A DNA stretch of 64,000 nucleotides, taken from NCBI GenBank assembly GCA_023440825.1, contig JAEXRL010000030.1, forward strand, positions 1-64,000. Reading direction: 5' to 3'. The position numbers and the translations under genes are program-made. Shown one piece after another: positions 1 to 8,427 of this stretch (position 1 is its first letter; every line of letters begins with the position of its first letter). The notes below the pieces were generated by a model. It had not been told where the DNA came from. It made no database searches and saw nothing but the letters and a program-made list of their open reading frames with translations. This DNA comes from Pseudomonadota bacterium. Lineage in GTDB: Bacteria > Pseudomonadota > Gammaproteobacteria > Burkholderiales > Burkholderiaceae_B.

Positions 1-138
1 GCCGACTCGCTCGACATGGTCGAGCTCGTGATGGCGCTCGAAGACGAATTCGAAACCGAAATCCCAGACGAAGAAGCTGAGAAAATCACGACGGTCCAGC
101 AAGCTGTTGAGTACATCAACTCAAACAGCAAGCAGTAA
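1..138 (+). CDS. acpP: Acyl carrier protein, C-terminal part (cut by window edge)
   Basis: The first 45 codons read as the end of a type II acyl carrier protein. The phosphopantetheine attachment motif DSL is at the very start (D2-S3-L4 of the visible part), followed by the acidic helix rich in E and D and the usual ending VQQAVEYINSNSKQ. ACP carries growing acyl chains on its 4'-phosphopantetheine arm for fatty acid synthesis and supplies acyl groups for lipid A and phospholipids. The partner condensing enzyme fabF lies 126 bases downstream on the same strand, the classic order. The N-terminal half is outside the window. Confidence 0.95.
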   Translation, partial: ADSLDMVELVMALEDEFETEIPDEEAEKITTVQQAVEYINSNSKQ

Positions 139-175
139 GTTCAATCCAGGGTGTGGGTTTTTACCCCGCTCAGAG

Positions 176-247
176 GCGGTTTCCTGTGAATGACTGCGCT
201 AAGCTACGTGCCGATGCGTAGTCACTTTCCAAGAACCGCTTTTTTTT
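176..247 (+). terminator. Possible partial terminator between acpP and fabF
   Basis: GCGGTT at 176-181 can pair with AACCGC at 234-239, which is followed directly by eight T residues at 240-247. A smaller hairpin (CTACG with CGTAG) lies in the long loop. A leaky terminator here would let acpP be made in excess over fabF, but the outer stem is only 6 bp with a 52-base loop, so this is tentative. Confidence 0.35.
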
Positions 248-264
248 GTGTTTAGGAGTCATCC

Positions 265-1497
265 GTGAAACGACGTGTCGTGATTACTGGCTTGGGTATT
301 ATTTCTCCGGTCGGCAACGATATTCCTACGGCGTGGGATAACATCGTCAATGGGCGTTCTGGAATCGGGAAAATTACCCGTTTTGATGCGTCTGCCCTTA
401 GCGCCCAGATAGCGGGTGAGGTGAAAGATTTTGACGTAACCCACTACATTACCGCCAAAGAATCCAAGCAAATGGATACCTTTATTCATTATGGTCTGGC
501 GGCGGGTATACAGGCTTGGAAAGATTCCGGTCTAGAAATTACCGAAGAAAATGCGGAACGTATCGGCGTTATTGTAGGGTCCGGTATCGGAGGGTTGCCA
601 CGTATTGAGGACACCCAAAAAGATTACTTAGAGCGAGGCGCACGACGCATTTCGCCCTTTTTTGTGCCCGGTTCCCTGATTAATCTGATTTCTGGTCATT
701 TGTCCATTAATCTGGGCTTGAAAGGGCCTAGTTATGCAGTCGTGTCGGCATGTACGACGGGATTGCATTCTATTGGTGATGCAGCTCGTTTGATCGAGTA
801 TGGTGATGCCGATGTCATGATCGCTGGCGGGGCAGAATCTACGGTCTCGCCTTTGGGCATTGGCGGCTTTGCCGCGATGCGTGCTTTATCCACGCGTAAC
901 GATGATCCTGAAACAGCCTCCCGTCCATGGGATATTGACCGCGATGGGTTTGTGCTGGGTGAGGGAGCAGGGGTCTTGGTGCTTGAAGAGTACGAGCACG
1001 CTAAAAAACGCGGAGCCCGTATTTATGGCGAGTTCTCTGGATACGGCATGAGCTCTGATGCGCACCACATTACATCCCCCGATCGCGAGGGTCCTCGTCG
1101 TGGTATGGATAATGCCTTGCGTAATGGGGGCTTGAACCCTCAGGATATTCAGTATGTGAACGCGCACGGAACCTCCACACCCTTGGGTGATGTGAATGAG
1201 TCCGAGGCCTTGAAACTGGCTTTTGGTGATCATGCGCATAAAGTGGTGGTGAACTCTACCAAGTCTATGACGGGGCACTTATTGGGTGCAGCAGGTGGTA
1301 TTGAAGCCGTATTCACGACCTTGGCCGTGTATAACCAGGTATCGCCGCCCACTATTAATATTTTCAACCAAGACCCTGAGTGTGATTTGGACTATTGTGC
1401 CAATCAAGCGCGTGATCTCAATATTGAGGCCGCGTTGTCCAACTCTTTTGGTTTTGGGGGCACAAATGGATCTATGGTGGTAAAGCGCCTTCGTTAA
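265..1497 (+). CDS. fabF: 3-oxoacyl-[ACP] synthase II (KAS II)
   Basis: A 410-residue condensing enzyme that elongates acyl-ACP with malonyl-ACP in the cytoplasm and makes the long-chain and temperature-adapted unsaturated acids. It starts RRVVITGLGIISPVG. The nucleophile cysteine is in VSACTTGLHSIGDA, and the two catalytic histidines are in NAHGTSTPLGD and in KSMTGHLLGAAGG. The end FGFGGTNGSMVVKR is the usual glycine-rich C-terminal motif. Length equals the family norm. The start is GTG at 265, chosen because AGGAG at 254-258 sits at correct spacing. It follows acpP and precedes a YgfX-like gene by 10 bases. Confidence 0.97.
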   Translation: MKRRVVITGLGIISPVGNDIPTAWDNIVNGRSGIGKITRFDASALSAQIAGEVKDFDVTHYITAKESKQMDTFIHYGLAAGIQAWKDSGLEITEENAERIGVIVGSGIGGLPRIEDTQKDYLERGARRISPFFVPGSLINLISGHLSINLGLKGPSYAVVSACTTGLHSIGDAARLIEYGDADVMIAGGAESTVSPLGIGGFAAMRALSTRNDDPETASRPWDIDRDGFVLGEGAGVLVLEEYEHAKKRGARIYGEFSGYGMSSDAHHITSPDREGPRRGMDNALRNGGLNPQDIQYVNAHGTSTPLGDVNESEALKLAFGDHAHKVVVNSTKSMTGHLLGAAGGIEAVFTTLAVYNQVSPPTINIFNQDPECDLDYCANQARDLNIEAALSNSFGFGGTNGSMVVKRLR

Positions 1498-1507
1498 GCC
1501 ACTTACC

Positions 1508-1954
1508 GTGCCCAAATTAACCCAGTCCTGGCCCAGCACTGATTCTACCTTGCTGGGTGGGCTGGGTTTTTTATTGTCTATCGCATCGCTGGGGAGCTTA
1601 GTCATGGTGTGGGTGTGGCAGGGCATAGACTTGATAGGGTTCGCCCTGCTTGCTGTGATCAGTTCTGTGCTGCTGTTTAGGCAGCATACGACAAAGCCTA
1701 GCGTTCCGGTTACATTATCTTGTGCAGAGGGGATATACTGCATAACAGGATACACACAAGCTCCTCAGGATGTGACCATTCAAAAGATAAATTTAGGTCC
1801 AGCCTGGATCTATATCCTGCTGAACAACGGTCAGGGCACACAGCATCTGGTCTTTTGGCGACATCGACTCGGGGAAAATAGCTGGCGTAGTTTGGTCCTG
1901 CACTTGCAGCACTTATCAATGCGGGCTCAGGCTATTGAAAAGGAAGCAATATGA
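1508..1954 (+). CDS. YgfX-like small membrane protein in the sigma-E operon
   Basis: A 148-residue protein with a short N-terminal cytoplasmic segment, two closely spaced membrane helices (about residues 15-37 and 40-57) and a soluble C-terminal domain. The ending with an F/LWR-x-L...SWR-x-L pattern (VFWRHRLGENSWRSL) resembles the YgfX/CptA family, whose E. coli member is a membrane protein paired with SdhE. That assignment is by pattern only. It starts with GTG at 1508, 10 bases after fabF, and its stop overlaps the rpoE start as ATGA, so it is translationally coupled to the sigma factor. No SdhE-like partner is nearby. Function here is unknown. Confidence 0.6.
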   Translation: MPKLTQSWPSTDSTLLGGLGFLLSIASLGSLVMVWVWQGIDLIGFALLAVISSVLLFRQHTTKPSVPVTLSCAEGIYCITGYTQAPQDVTIQKINLGPAWIYILLNNGQGTQHLVFWRHRLGENSWRSLVLHLQHLSMRAQAIEKEAI

Positions 1955-2553
1955 GTGAACGCGACACCGATGCAGAGCTGGTTGCACGTGTGCAGCGTGG
2001 CGATAAGCGTGCGTTTGATTTGTTGGTACTGAAGTACCAGCGAAAAATCATGCGCTTGCTCAGTCGCATGGTGCGAGACCCAGCCGAAGTTGAAGATGTA
2101 GCGCAAGAAACGTTTATTAAAGCGTATAGAGCCTTAGGGCAGTTCCGTGGGGATAGTGCTTTCTATACGTGGCTTTATCGCATTGCCATCAATACGGCAC
2201 GCAATTGGCAGTCTGCTGCCGGGCGACGACCTAGCCCGGCAAACACCATAGAAAACGAAAGTGGTGAAACTTTTGATCAAATTGACAACCTAAGTGATAT
2301 TAGTACTCCTGAGTCAGTGATGGTCAGTCGGCAAATCGCTGAAACTGTCAACCAAGCCATCGCGGCATTGCCCGAGGAGTTACGTACCGCCATTGTGTTG
2401 CGGGAAATTGAAGGTATGAGTTATGAGGAAATTGCGGAAAGTATGGGCTGTCCCATTGGAACAGTGCGTTCTCGGATATTCAGAGCCCGGGACGCTATTG
2501 CTACGCGCTTGCGTCCCATTCTTGAAAACGAAGACCTTGAGCGTCGCTGGTAA
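1951..2553 (+). CDS. rpoE: ECF sigma factor RpoE (AlgU type)
   Basis: A 200-residue group 4 sigma factor that directs RNA polymerase to envelope-stress promoters. Region 2 is visible at about residues 20-90 (LLVLKYQRKIMRLL, then DVAQETFIKAYRAL and FYTWLYRIAINTARN). Region 4 at about 130-190 contains LPEELRTAIVLREIEGMSYEEIAESMGCPIGTVRSRIFRAR compressed into its helix-turn-helix, with the usual GTVRSR recognition helix. The 5' end overlaps the upstream gene by 4 bases (ATGA), and rseA begins 12 bases after its stop with an AAGGAGA ribosome site. Clustering with rseA, rseB and mucD identifies it as the RpoE/AlgU system rather than another ECF sigma. Confidence 0.97.
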   Translation: MSERDTDAELVARVQRGDKRAFDLLVLKYQRKIMRLLSRMVRDPAEVEDVAQETFIKAYRALGQFRGDSAFYTWLYRIAINTARNWQSAAGRRPSPANTIENESGETFDQIDNLSDISTPESVMVSRQIAETVNQAIAALPEELRTAIVLREIEGMSYEEIAESMGCPIGTVRSRIFRARDAIATRLRPILENEDLERRW

Positions 2554-2565
2554 GGAGATAAAGGC

Positions 2566-3069
2566 ATGCATGCGCTGAATAAAACCCAGGAACAGGACGA
2601 ACAGTTAAGTGCCTGGGAGCTCGCCGTCTCCTCGTGGGTGGATGGCGAAGCTGATATACGTACCGAGGACCTAGATTCGCCCTATGGTAGACAGGTCTGG
2701 GATACCTATCACTTAATTGGTGATGTGATGCGTACAGACGGCTTGGCAATTCGGCCCTCAGAACGCTTTTACGCCCGTCTTTCTAAGGCCATTGACGAAG
2801 AGCCTACCTTGCTAGCTCCTGCTGCTTCTAGTGGCCGTGCTAAACGCTATACCTTATCGGCGGTAGCGGCTACTGCCGCCTTATTCACCTTGGTGTGGGC
2901 AACCATGCCGCAGGTGTTTGATACGCAGCCCAGCGGGGCGGCTACAGAGCTGCTCGCCAGTGCTCACGACGATCGGGTCTGGCACGATTACATTGATGCG
3001 CATCGTGATCTGGTCGGGGTTAATCCTATTCGCCAGTTAGCCTTTGATGGTGGGGTGGCGGGACAATGA
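2566..3069 (+). CDS. rseA: Anti-sigma-E factor RseA
   Basis: A 167-residue inner-membrane anti-sigma factor. The N-terminal cytoplasmic domain (about residues 1-75) has the family pattern SSWVDGEAD followed by WDTYHLIGDVMR, which binds RpoE. One membrane helix is at about residues 106-123 (SAVAATAALFTLVWA), leaving a short periplasmic tail. Under envelope stress the family is cut by site-1 and site-2 proteases to free sigma-E. The preceding sequence AAGGAGATAAAGGC is a good ribosome site. Its stop overlaps the rseB start as ATGA. It is shorter than E. coli RseA, as is usual in betaproteobacteria. Confidence 0.9.
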   Translation: MHALNKTQEQDEQLSAWELAVSSWVDGEADIRTEDLDSPYGRQVWDTYHLIGDVMRTDGLAIRPSERFYARLSKAIDEEPTLLAPAASSGRAKRYTLSAVAATAALFTLVWATMPQVFDTQPSGAATELLASAHDDRVWHDYIDAHRDLVGVNPIRQLAFDGGVAGQ

Positions 3070-4088
3070 CGCTCATAGGCTTTTATACAGGGATAAGGCG
3101 TCCTTATACTTGGGCGGCCTTGTTCACTGCTTTATGCGTTCTGGGCAGTGCTTCAGCACTGGCTCAAGAGCAGCCGCAGGCTCTTAATCTGCCTGTTTTA
3201 CAGAGCATCCAACAGGCGGCAAGAAATCTGGATTATTCTGGCGTCATTGTTTACTCTCAGGGTAGCAATAGCCAGTCTATGCGTCTGGTGCACGTTATCG
3301 ACGGTACGGGCGAGCGCGAACGTCTGGAAATACTCGATGGTTCTCCACGTGAGTTTTTACGCCAGAACGATGTCACGCAATGTTTGCTTCCCGAGCAGGA
3401 GGTCGTCATTATTGAGCGTCGCTCGACTGAGCGTTTCCCTGCATTTTTATTGGGTCCTTTGCAAAACTTGACAAACTATTACAGCCTCGAAGAGTCAAAG
3501 CAGACAGATCGTGTGGCGGGACGGGAGTGCCAAGTTTACGAATTGCATCCTAAGGACGAATGGCGATACGGCTATCGTTTGTGTGCAGACAGTAGTAACC
3601 AGTTGCTGTTGCGGCTGGAAACGCTGGGTGCGCAAGGCAATATTATCGACCAGGTAAGCTTTGCATCAGTGGCTTTTGGTGATCAAGTTAATCTGCAGGA
3701 CTTGCATTCTCCGTGGAAGGCCTCAAATTGGAAAGTAGTAGAGCCTGAGCTTAAAGATGTGGAACTGCTCCAAATGGGCTGGAATATTCATCTGCCACCA
3801 GGATTTACAAGTTTAAGTGAAGTTAGGCGCTCTATGCGTGCAGGTCGACAAGCCCATCATATGGTCTTGGCCGACGGGCTCGCCGCCATTTCAGTGTTTC
3901 TGGAGGCGGTGCGCGATCTGGACGAGGAAGTAGCAAGCTTGGAAGGTGCCTACCATCGCGGTGCCATGAATATGTTTCGCCAACGTAAGGGTGATTATTT
4001 ACTGACCACTACAGGCGAGGTGCCCATGGCAACCTTACGATTATTAGCTGAAAAAACTGAATATACACCGCAGTTACGTGCTAATTGA
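3066..4088 (+). CDS. rseB: Periplasmic sigma-E regulator RseB/MucB
   Basis: A 340-residue exported protein of the MucB/RseB family. A signal peptide with a hydrophobic core around residues 15-32 ends at ASALAQE. The mature part has the large lipoprotein-carrier-like domain (LDYSGVIVYSQGSNSQSMR is typical of its start) and a smaller C-terminal domain with AGRQAHHMVLADGLAAISVF. RseB binds the periplasmic tail of RseA, protects it from proteolysis, and senses mislocalised lipoproteins or LPS. It overlaps rseA by 4 bases, and mucD starts 24 bases later, so all are one transcription unit. Confidence 0.93.
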   Translation: MTLIGFYTGIRRPYTWAALFTALCVLGSASALAQEQPQALNLPVLQSIQQAARNLDYSGVIVYSQGSNSQSMRLVHVIDGTGERERLEILDGSPREFLRQNDVTQCLLPEQEVVIIERRSTERFPAFLLGPLQNLTNYYSLEESKQTDRVAGRECQVYELHPKDEWRYGYRLCADSSNQLLLRLETLGAQGNIIDQVSFASVAFGDQVNLQDLHSPWKASNWKVVEPELKDVELLQMGWNIHLPPGFTSLSEVRRSMRAGRQAHHMVLADGLAAISVFLEAVRDLDEEVASLEGAYHRGAMNMFRQRKGDYLLTTTGEVPMATLRLLAEKTEYTPQLRAN

Positions 4089-4112
4089 CGCACATACAGA
4101 CAGGAGTTCTCG

Positions 4113-5609
4113 ATGGAGAATAAAAACGTGATCTATAAAGGTTTGATCAAGGCATTAGCTGCGACGGCTACAGGTGTTGTACTGGCCATTGCAGCGCCCG
4201 CTCAAACTGTGTTGGCGCAAAATACCTCGGCAGCCGCCGCAATGGGTTTGCCCGATTTCACTCAGGTTGTAGAGCGCACCGAGGGTGGCGTTGTGAATAT
4301 TCGCACCACAGAATCAGTGCCCGTACGCCGTTCTATGGGTGGTGGCGCGGGTAACGACCCTTATGAAATGTTCCGCTGGTTTTTTGGACCGGACTTCATG
4401 CCCCCTGGTGCAGACCCCAGACGTCCGCACGGCCAGACGCCAGCACCTGAGCAACAGGAGCGTACCGTACCACGTGGCGTAGGCTCAGGCTTTATTATTT
4501 CCGATGATGGTTATATCCTGACCAATAATCATGTGGTTGCAAATGCCAACGGTATTTTTGTGACCCTGACAGATGGTAAAGAGTATCCTGCCAAAGTCAT
4601 CGGCACTGACGAGCGCACCGATGTAGCCTTGATTAAAATTGAAGCTAAAGGCCTGCAGGCCCTGACAATTGGTGATTCTAATAGCTTGAAAAAAGGGCAG
4701 TGGGTACTAGCGATCGGCTCCCCATTTGGCCTTGAGTCCACTGTGACCTCGGGTATTATCAGTGCCATCAATCGGGATACCGGTGATTACTTGCCTTTCA
4801 TCCAGACCGATGTGGCGGTTAACCCAGGGAACTCTGGTGGCCCCCTGATCAACCTGAATGGTGAAGTGGTGGGTGTTAACTCGCAGATTGTGTCTCGCAG
4901 TGGTGGCTTTATGGGAATTTCTTTGGCTATTCCCATCGATGAAGCCATGCGTGTCGTGGAACAATTAAAAGCGCACGGACGTGTTACCCGCGGTCGTATC
5001 GGTGTTCAGATTACGCCTGTCGCTGAAGACGTAGCAAAAGCCCTGGGTCTTAAAGACAGCAAGGGCGCCTTGGTGAGCAGTGTGGAAGAAGAAGGCCCTG
5101 CAGCGAAAGCAGGCATACAGTCAGGCGATGTTATTTTGAAATTTGATGGTAAGACCATAGATCAAATGTCTGATTTGCCGCGTATTGTTGGTGGTACTAA
5201 ACCTGGTTTGAATGCGCCAGTAGAAGTGTGGCGCAAAGGTAAGGCCATGCAGGTTAAAATACAGGTTGAAGAAATGCCTTCCGGCGACTCATCAGCGCCA
5301 AGCAGCACCAATGAAGCGCCTGGTGCTAGCACCACAGACGCCTTGGGGCTAACCGTTGAGGCGGTTCCAGAGCAAGAGCTCAAGCGTGCTGGTTTGTCTA
5401 GTGCTGTGCGCATTGTGCAAGCCGGTGAGCCTGCATTGGGTGCTGGCTTACAGAACGGAGACTGGATTTTGCGTATTAACGACAGTGATGTTGGTACACT
5501 GGATCAGTACTCCAAACTGGTTGCTGGCCTAGATAAATCTAAGCCTGCGGCGGTGTTGGTACTGCGCTCAGGACAGTCGCAGTGGGTGTTGATCACACCA
5601 GCTAAATAA
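4113..5609 (+). CDS. mucD: Periplasmic serine protease, Do/HtrA family
   Basis: A 498-residue DegP/HtrA protease and chaperone of the periplasm. The signal peptide runs to about residue 36 (TVLAQ cleavage region). The trypsin-like domain has its full triad: H140 in ILTNNHVV, D170 in DERTDVAL and S241 in PGNSGGPL. Two PDZ domains follow at about 290-385 and 400-498, with a Ser/Ala/Pro-rich linker near 385-405. Its place after rseB matches the algU-mucABCD style operon, so it is probably a sigma-E target that clears misfolded envelope proteins. An upstream ACAGGAG provides the ribosome site. A strong terminator follows the stop codon. Confidence 0.96.
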   Translation: MENKNVIYKGLIKALAATATGVVLAIAAPAQTVLAQNTSAAAAMGLPDFTQVVERTEGGVVNIRTTESVPVRRSMGGGAGNDPYEMFRWFFGPDFMPPGADPRRPHGQTPAPEQQERTVPRGVGSGFIISDDGYILTNNHVVANANGIFVTLTDGKEYPAKVIGTDERTDVALIKIEAKGLQALTIGDSNSLKKGQWVLAIGSPFGLESTVTSGIISAINRDTGDYLPFIQTDVAVNPGNSGGPLINLNGEVVGVNSQIVSRSGGFMGISLAIPIDEAMRVVEQLKAHGRVTRGRIGVQITPVAEDVAKALGLKDSKGALVSSVEEEGPAAKAGIQSGDVILKFDGKTIDQMSDLPRIVGGTKPGLNAPVEVWRKGKAMQVKIQVEEMPSGDSSAPSSTNEAPGASTTDALGLTVEAVPEQELKRAGLSSAVRIVQAGEPALGAGLQNGDWILRINDSDVGTLDQYSKLVAGLDKSKPAAVLVLRSGQSQWVLITPAK

Positions 5610-5644
5610 AAGTCTGTAAAAAGGCTAAAATAGCGTAAGTCAAA

Positions 5645-5671
5645 GGGAGCGTCCCGGACGCTCCCTTTTTT
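5645..5671 (+). terminator. Rho-independent terminator after mucD
   Basis: GGGAGCGTC at 5645-5653 pairs with GACGCTCCC at 5657-5665 around a 3-base loop, followed by six T residues. It closes the rpoE operon before lepA. Confidence 0.93.
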
Positions 5672-5724
5672 GTGTCGCTGTCATAGATTGCATGCAGCGA
5701 GATATTCTTTTTTTTTATGGGTCT

Positions 5725-7518
5725 ATGGATCACATCCGCAACTTTTCTATTATTGCCCACATCGATCATGGTAAATCTACACTCGCCGATCGCCTTATTC
5801 AGCGCTGTGGTGGCTTAGCTGACCGTGAGATGTCCACTCAGGTGCTGGATTCTATGGACATCGAAAAAGAACGGGGCATCACCATTAAAGCGCAAACGGC
5901 TGCGTTGCAGTATCTGGCGCAGGATGGCAAGACCTACAATCTGAACTTGATTGATACTCCAGGTCACGTCGATTTTTCCTACGAGGTTAGCCGCTCTTTA
6001 TCTGCTTGTGAGGGTGCTTTACTGGTGGTGGACTCATCACAGGGTGTGGAAGCGCAGACCGTGGCGAACTGTTACACCGCCATTGAGCAAGGCGTGGAAG
6101 TGATTCCAGTGCTCAATAAAATGGATTTGCCCTCTGCGGATCCCGATGCTGCACGTCAGGAAATCGAAGACGTTATTGGTATTGATGCCAGTGATGCCAT
6201 CGCTGCTAGTGCGAAAACCGGTTTGGGTATAGACGATATCTTGGAAACGATTGTTGCCAAGGTGCCTGCACCCGTTGGTAAGGTCGACGCCCCTTTGCAA
6301 GCACTTATTATTGACTCATGGTTTGATAACTATGTGGGCGTAGTCATGTTGGTACGCATAGTGAATGGGGTTTTACGTCCCAAGGACAAGGTCCTGCTCA
6401 TGGCTACCCGGGCTACACACTTGGTTGAGCATATTGGTGTGTTCACTCCTAAGTCGGTGAACCGTACAGAGTTATCAGCAGGTGAAGTAGGCTTTGTTAT
6501 TTCTGGCATCAAAGAGCTGGAGCACGCTAAAGTAGGCGATACGATTACTTTGGCGAGTAAGCCGGCTGAAGTGGCGCTTGAGGGTTTTAAAGATGTGAAG
6601 CCTCAGGTATTTGCTGGCCTGTATCCGGTTGAAAGCAGTGAGTATGACCAGTTACGCGATTCGCTCGAAAAATTGAAGCTGAACGATTCCTCACTGATGT
6701 TTGAGCCCGAAGTATCTCAAGCATTGGGTTTTGGCTTTCGTTGCGGTTTTCTGGGCTTGTTGCACATGGAGATTGTGCAAGAACGCCTTGAGCGCGAATT
6801 TAATATGGACATCATTACCACTGCGCCTTCCGTAGTCTACGAAGTGCAGACTCGCGATGGCGAGGTGCAGATGATTGAAAGTCCGTCGCGTATGCCTGAG
6901 GTTGCCCAGATAGAAGATGTGCGTGAGCCCGTAGTTGTGGTTTCTTTGCTAATGCCACAGGACTATGTTGGACCAGTCATGACTTTGTGTACCGCAAAGC
7001 GTGGTGTGCAATTGAATATGACGTATCATGGACGGCAGGTTAATTTAACCTATGAAATGCCCCTCGCAGAAATCGTTCTGGATTTTTTTGATCGGCTTAA
7101 ATCGGTGTCCCGAGGTTACGCCTCTATGGATTACGAATTTAAAGAATACCGTTCAGCAGAGGTCGTTAAAGTGGATGTGCTGATTAACGGTGATCGTGTG
7201 GATGCTTTATCCATGATCGTGCACCGCAGTAATGCGCGCTATCGTGGGCGCGAGGTCGTCGCTAAAATGCGCGCCCTGATTCCACGTCAAATGTTCGATA
7301 TAGCCATTCAGGCGGCCATTGGTGCCGAGGTCATTGCGCGTGAAAACGTGAAAGCCTTGCGCAAGAACGTATTGGCCAAGTGTTACGGTGGCGATATTTC
7401 GCGTAAGAAAAAGCTGCTCGAAAAGCAAAAAGCAGGTAAGAAACGCATGAAGCAGGTGGGTAACGTAGAAATTCCCCAAGAGGCGTTCCTGGCTATTTTG
7501 CAGGTCGAGGACAAGTGA
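5725..7518 (+). CDS. lepA: Elongation factor 4 (LepA), ribosome back-translocase
   Basis: A 597-residue translational GTPase that acts on stalled or mistranslocated ribosomes. The P-loop is AHIDHGKS at residues 11-18, with DTPGH and NKMD as the other G motifs. The domain order is G, II, III, V and the LepA-specific C-terminal domain with YHGRQVNLTYEMPL and the lysine-rich KKKLLEKQKAGKKRMKQVG. The reading frame is open back to an ATG at 5692, but the start at 5725 (MDHIRNFSIIAHIDHGKS) matches the universal LepA N-terminus and length. It opens the lepA-lepB-rnc-era-recO run. Confidence 0.96.
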   Translation: MDHIRNFSIIAHIDHGKSTLADRLIQRCGGLADREMSTQVLDSMDIEKERGITIKAQTAALQYLAQDGKTYNLNLIDTPGHVDFSYEVSRSLSACEGALLVVDSSQGVEAQTVANCYTAIEQGVEVIPVLNKMDLPSADPDAARQEIEDVIGIDASDAIAASAKTGLGIDDILETIVAKVPAPVGKVDAPLQALIIDSWFDNYVGVVMLVRIVNGVLRPKDKVLLMATRATHLVEHIGVFTPKSVNRTELSAGEVGFVISGIKELEHAKVGDTITLASKPAEVALEGFKDVKPQVFAGLYPVESSEYDQLRDSLEKLKLNDSSLMFEPEVSQALGFGFRCGFLGLLHMEIVQERLEREFNMDIITTAPSVVYEVQTRDGEVQMIESPSRMPEVAQIEDVREPVVVVSLLMPQDYVGPVMTLCTAKRGVQLNMTYHGRQVNLTYEMPLAEIVLDFFDRLKSVSRGYASMDYEFKEYRSAEVVKVDVLINGDRVDALSMIVHRSNARYRGREVVAKMRALIPRQMFDIAIQAAIGAEVIARENVKALRKNVLAKCYGGDISRKKKLLEKQKAGKKRMKQVGNVEIPQEAFLAILQVEDK

Positions 7519-7542
7519 TTTATTGACTCCTAAAGGATGGGG

Positions 7543-8427
7543 ATGAGCTGGGATTTTGCTCTCATTTTATTTGTTTTGCTGTTGATCACCGGCGTGGTCT
7601 GGTGTCTGGACAGATTCTCTTTGCGTGCGCGTCGTCTGGCAAAAGCCCAGGCGGCTCGTTCGGCAGTACCGGATCTGGCGGGTATTGACCAAGCAGAAAC
7701 AGAGCGTATGCGTCAGGAAGCCTACGATAGGGCGATACGTATGCCTTGGTGGGTAGAGTACGGGGTTAGCTTTTTTCCTGTCATACTCTTTGTCTTTTTG
7801 CTGCGCTCGTTTGTTGTAGAGCCGTTTCGCATTCCTTCCGGATCAATGCTGCCCACCTTGCAAAATGGTGACCTGATACTGGTCAATAAATTCGATTATG
7901 GGCTGCGTTTGCCCATACTTGGTACCAAAATAATTCCCTTGGGTTCGCCCGAGCGGGGTGATGCAATTGTGTTTAAGTACCCGGTTGAACCTGAGCTCGA
8001 TTACATCAAGCGTGTGGTGGGCTTGCCCGGTGATATCATTGAATACAGGAATAAAATTCTGTCCATCAATGGCGAGCGGGTACCGCAGATACGTAATGGT
8101 GATTATTACGAGCCAGACCGTACTATGTACATAGGGCGATACCTCGAAGAGTTGGGTCAGACCCAGCACAATATTTTGTTGAACCCTTCTGCCGCGCAAA
8201 CCTTAATGCCTATCGTGTCATTTCCAGATCGTGAGGCCTGTCAGTATTATCCAGATGGCCTAAGTTGTACTGTGCCAGCGGGGCATTACTTTGTAATGGG
8301 CGATAACCGTGACAATAGTCTGGACAGCCGCTATTGGGGCTTTGTGCCCGACGAGAATATCGTTGGACGCGCCTTCTTTATCTGGATGAACTTTCGCGAA
8401 TTAGGACGTATAGGGCGCTTTCACTGA
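7543..8427 (+). CDS. lepB: Signal peptidase I
   Basis: A 294-residue inner-membrane serine protease that removes signal peptides of exported proteins. An N-terminal helix (about residues 3-20) and a second helix (about 76-90) precede the periplasmic catalytic domain. The catalytic dyad is S101 in IPSGSMLPTL and K156 in DYIKRVVGLPGD. The motif GDNRDNSLDSRYWG near the end is the family box E. Two ATGs are available at 7537 and 7543. The second is chosen because AAAGG at 7532-7536 is then at a normal 6-base spacing. Its stop overlaps the rnc start as TGATG. Confidence 0.95.
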   Translation: MSWDFALILFVLLLITGVVWCLDRFSLRARRLAKAQAARSAVPDLAGIDQAETERMRQEAYDRAIRMPWWVEYGVSFFPVILFVFLLRSFVVEPFRIPSGSMLPTLQNGDLILVNKFDYGLRLPILGTKIIPLGSPERGDAIVFKYPVEPELDYIKRVVGLPGDIIEYRNKILSINGERVPQIRNGDYYEPDRTMYIGRYLEELGQTQHNILLNPSAAQTLMPIVSFPDREACQYYPDGLSCTVPAGHYFVMGDNRDNSLDSRYWGFVPDENIVGRAFFIWMNFRELGRIGRFH

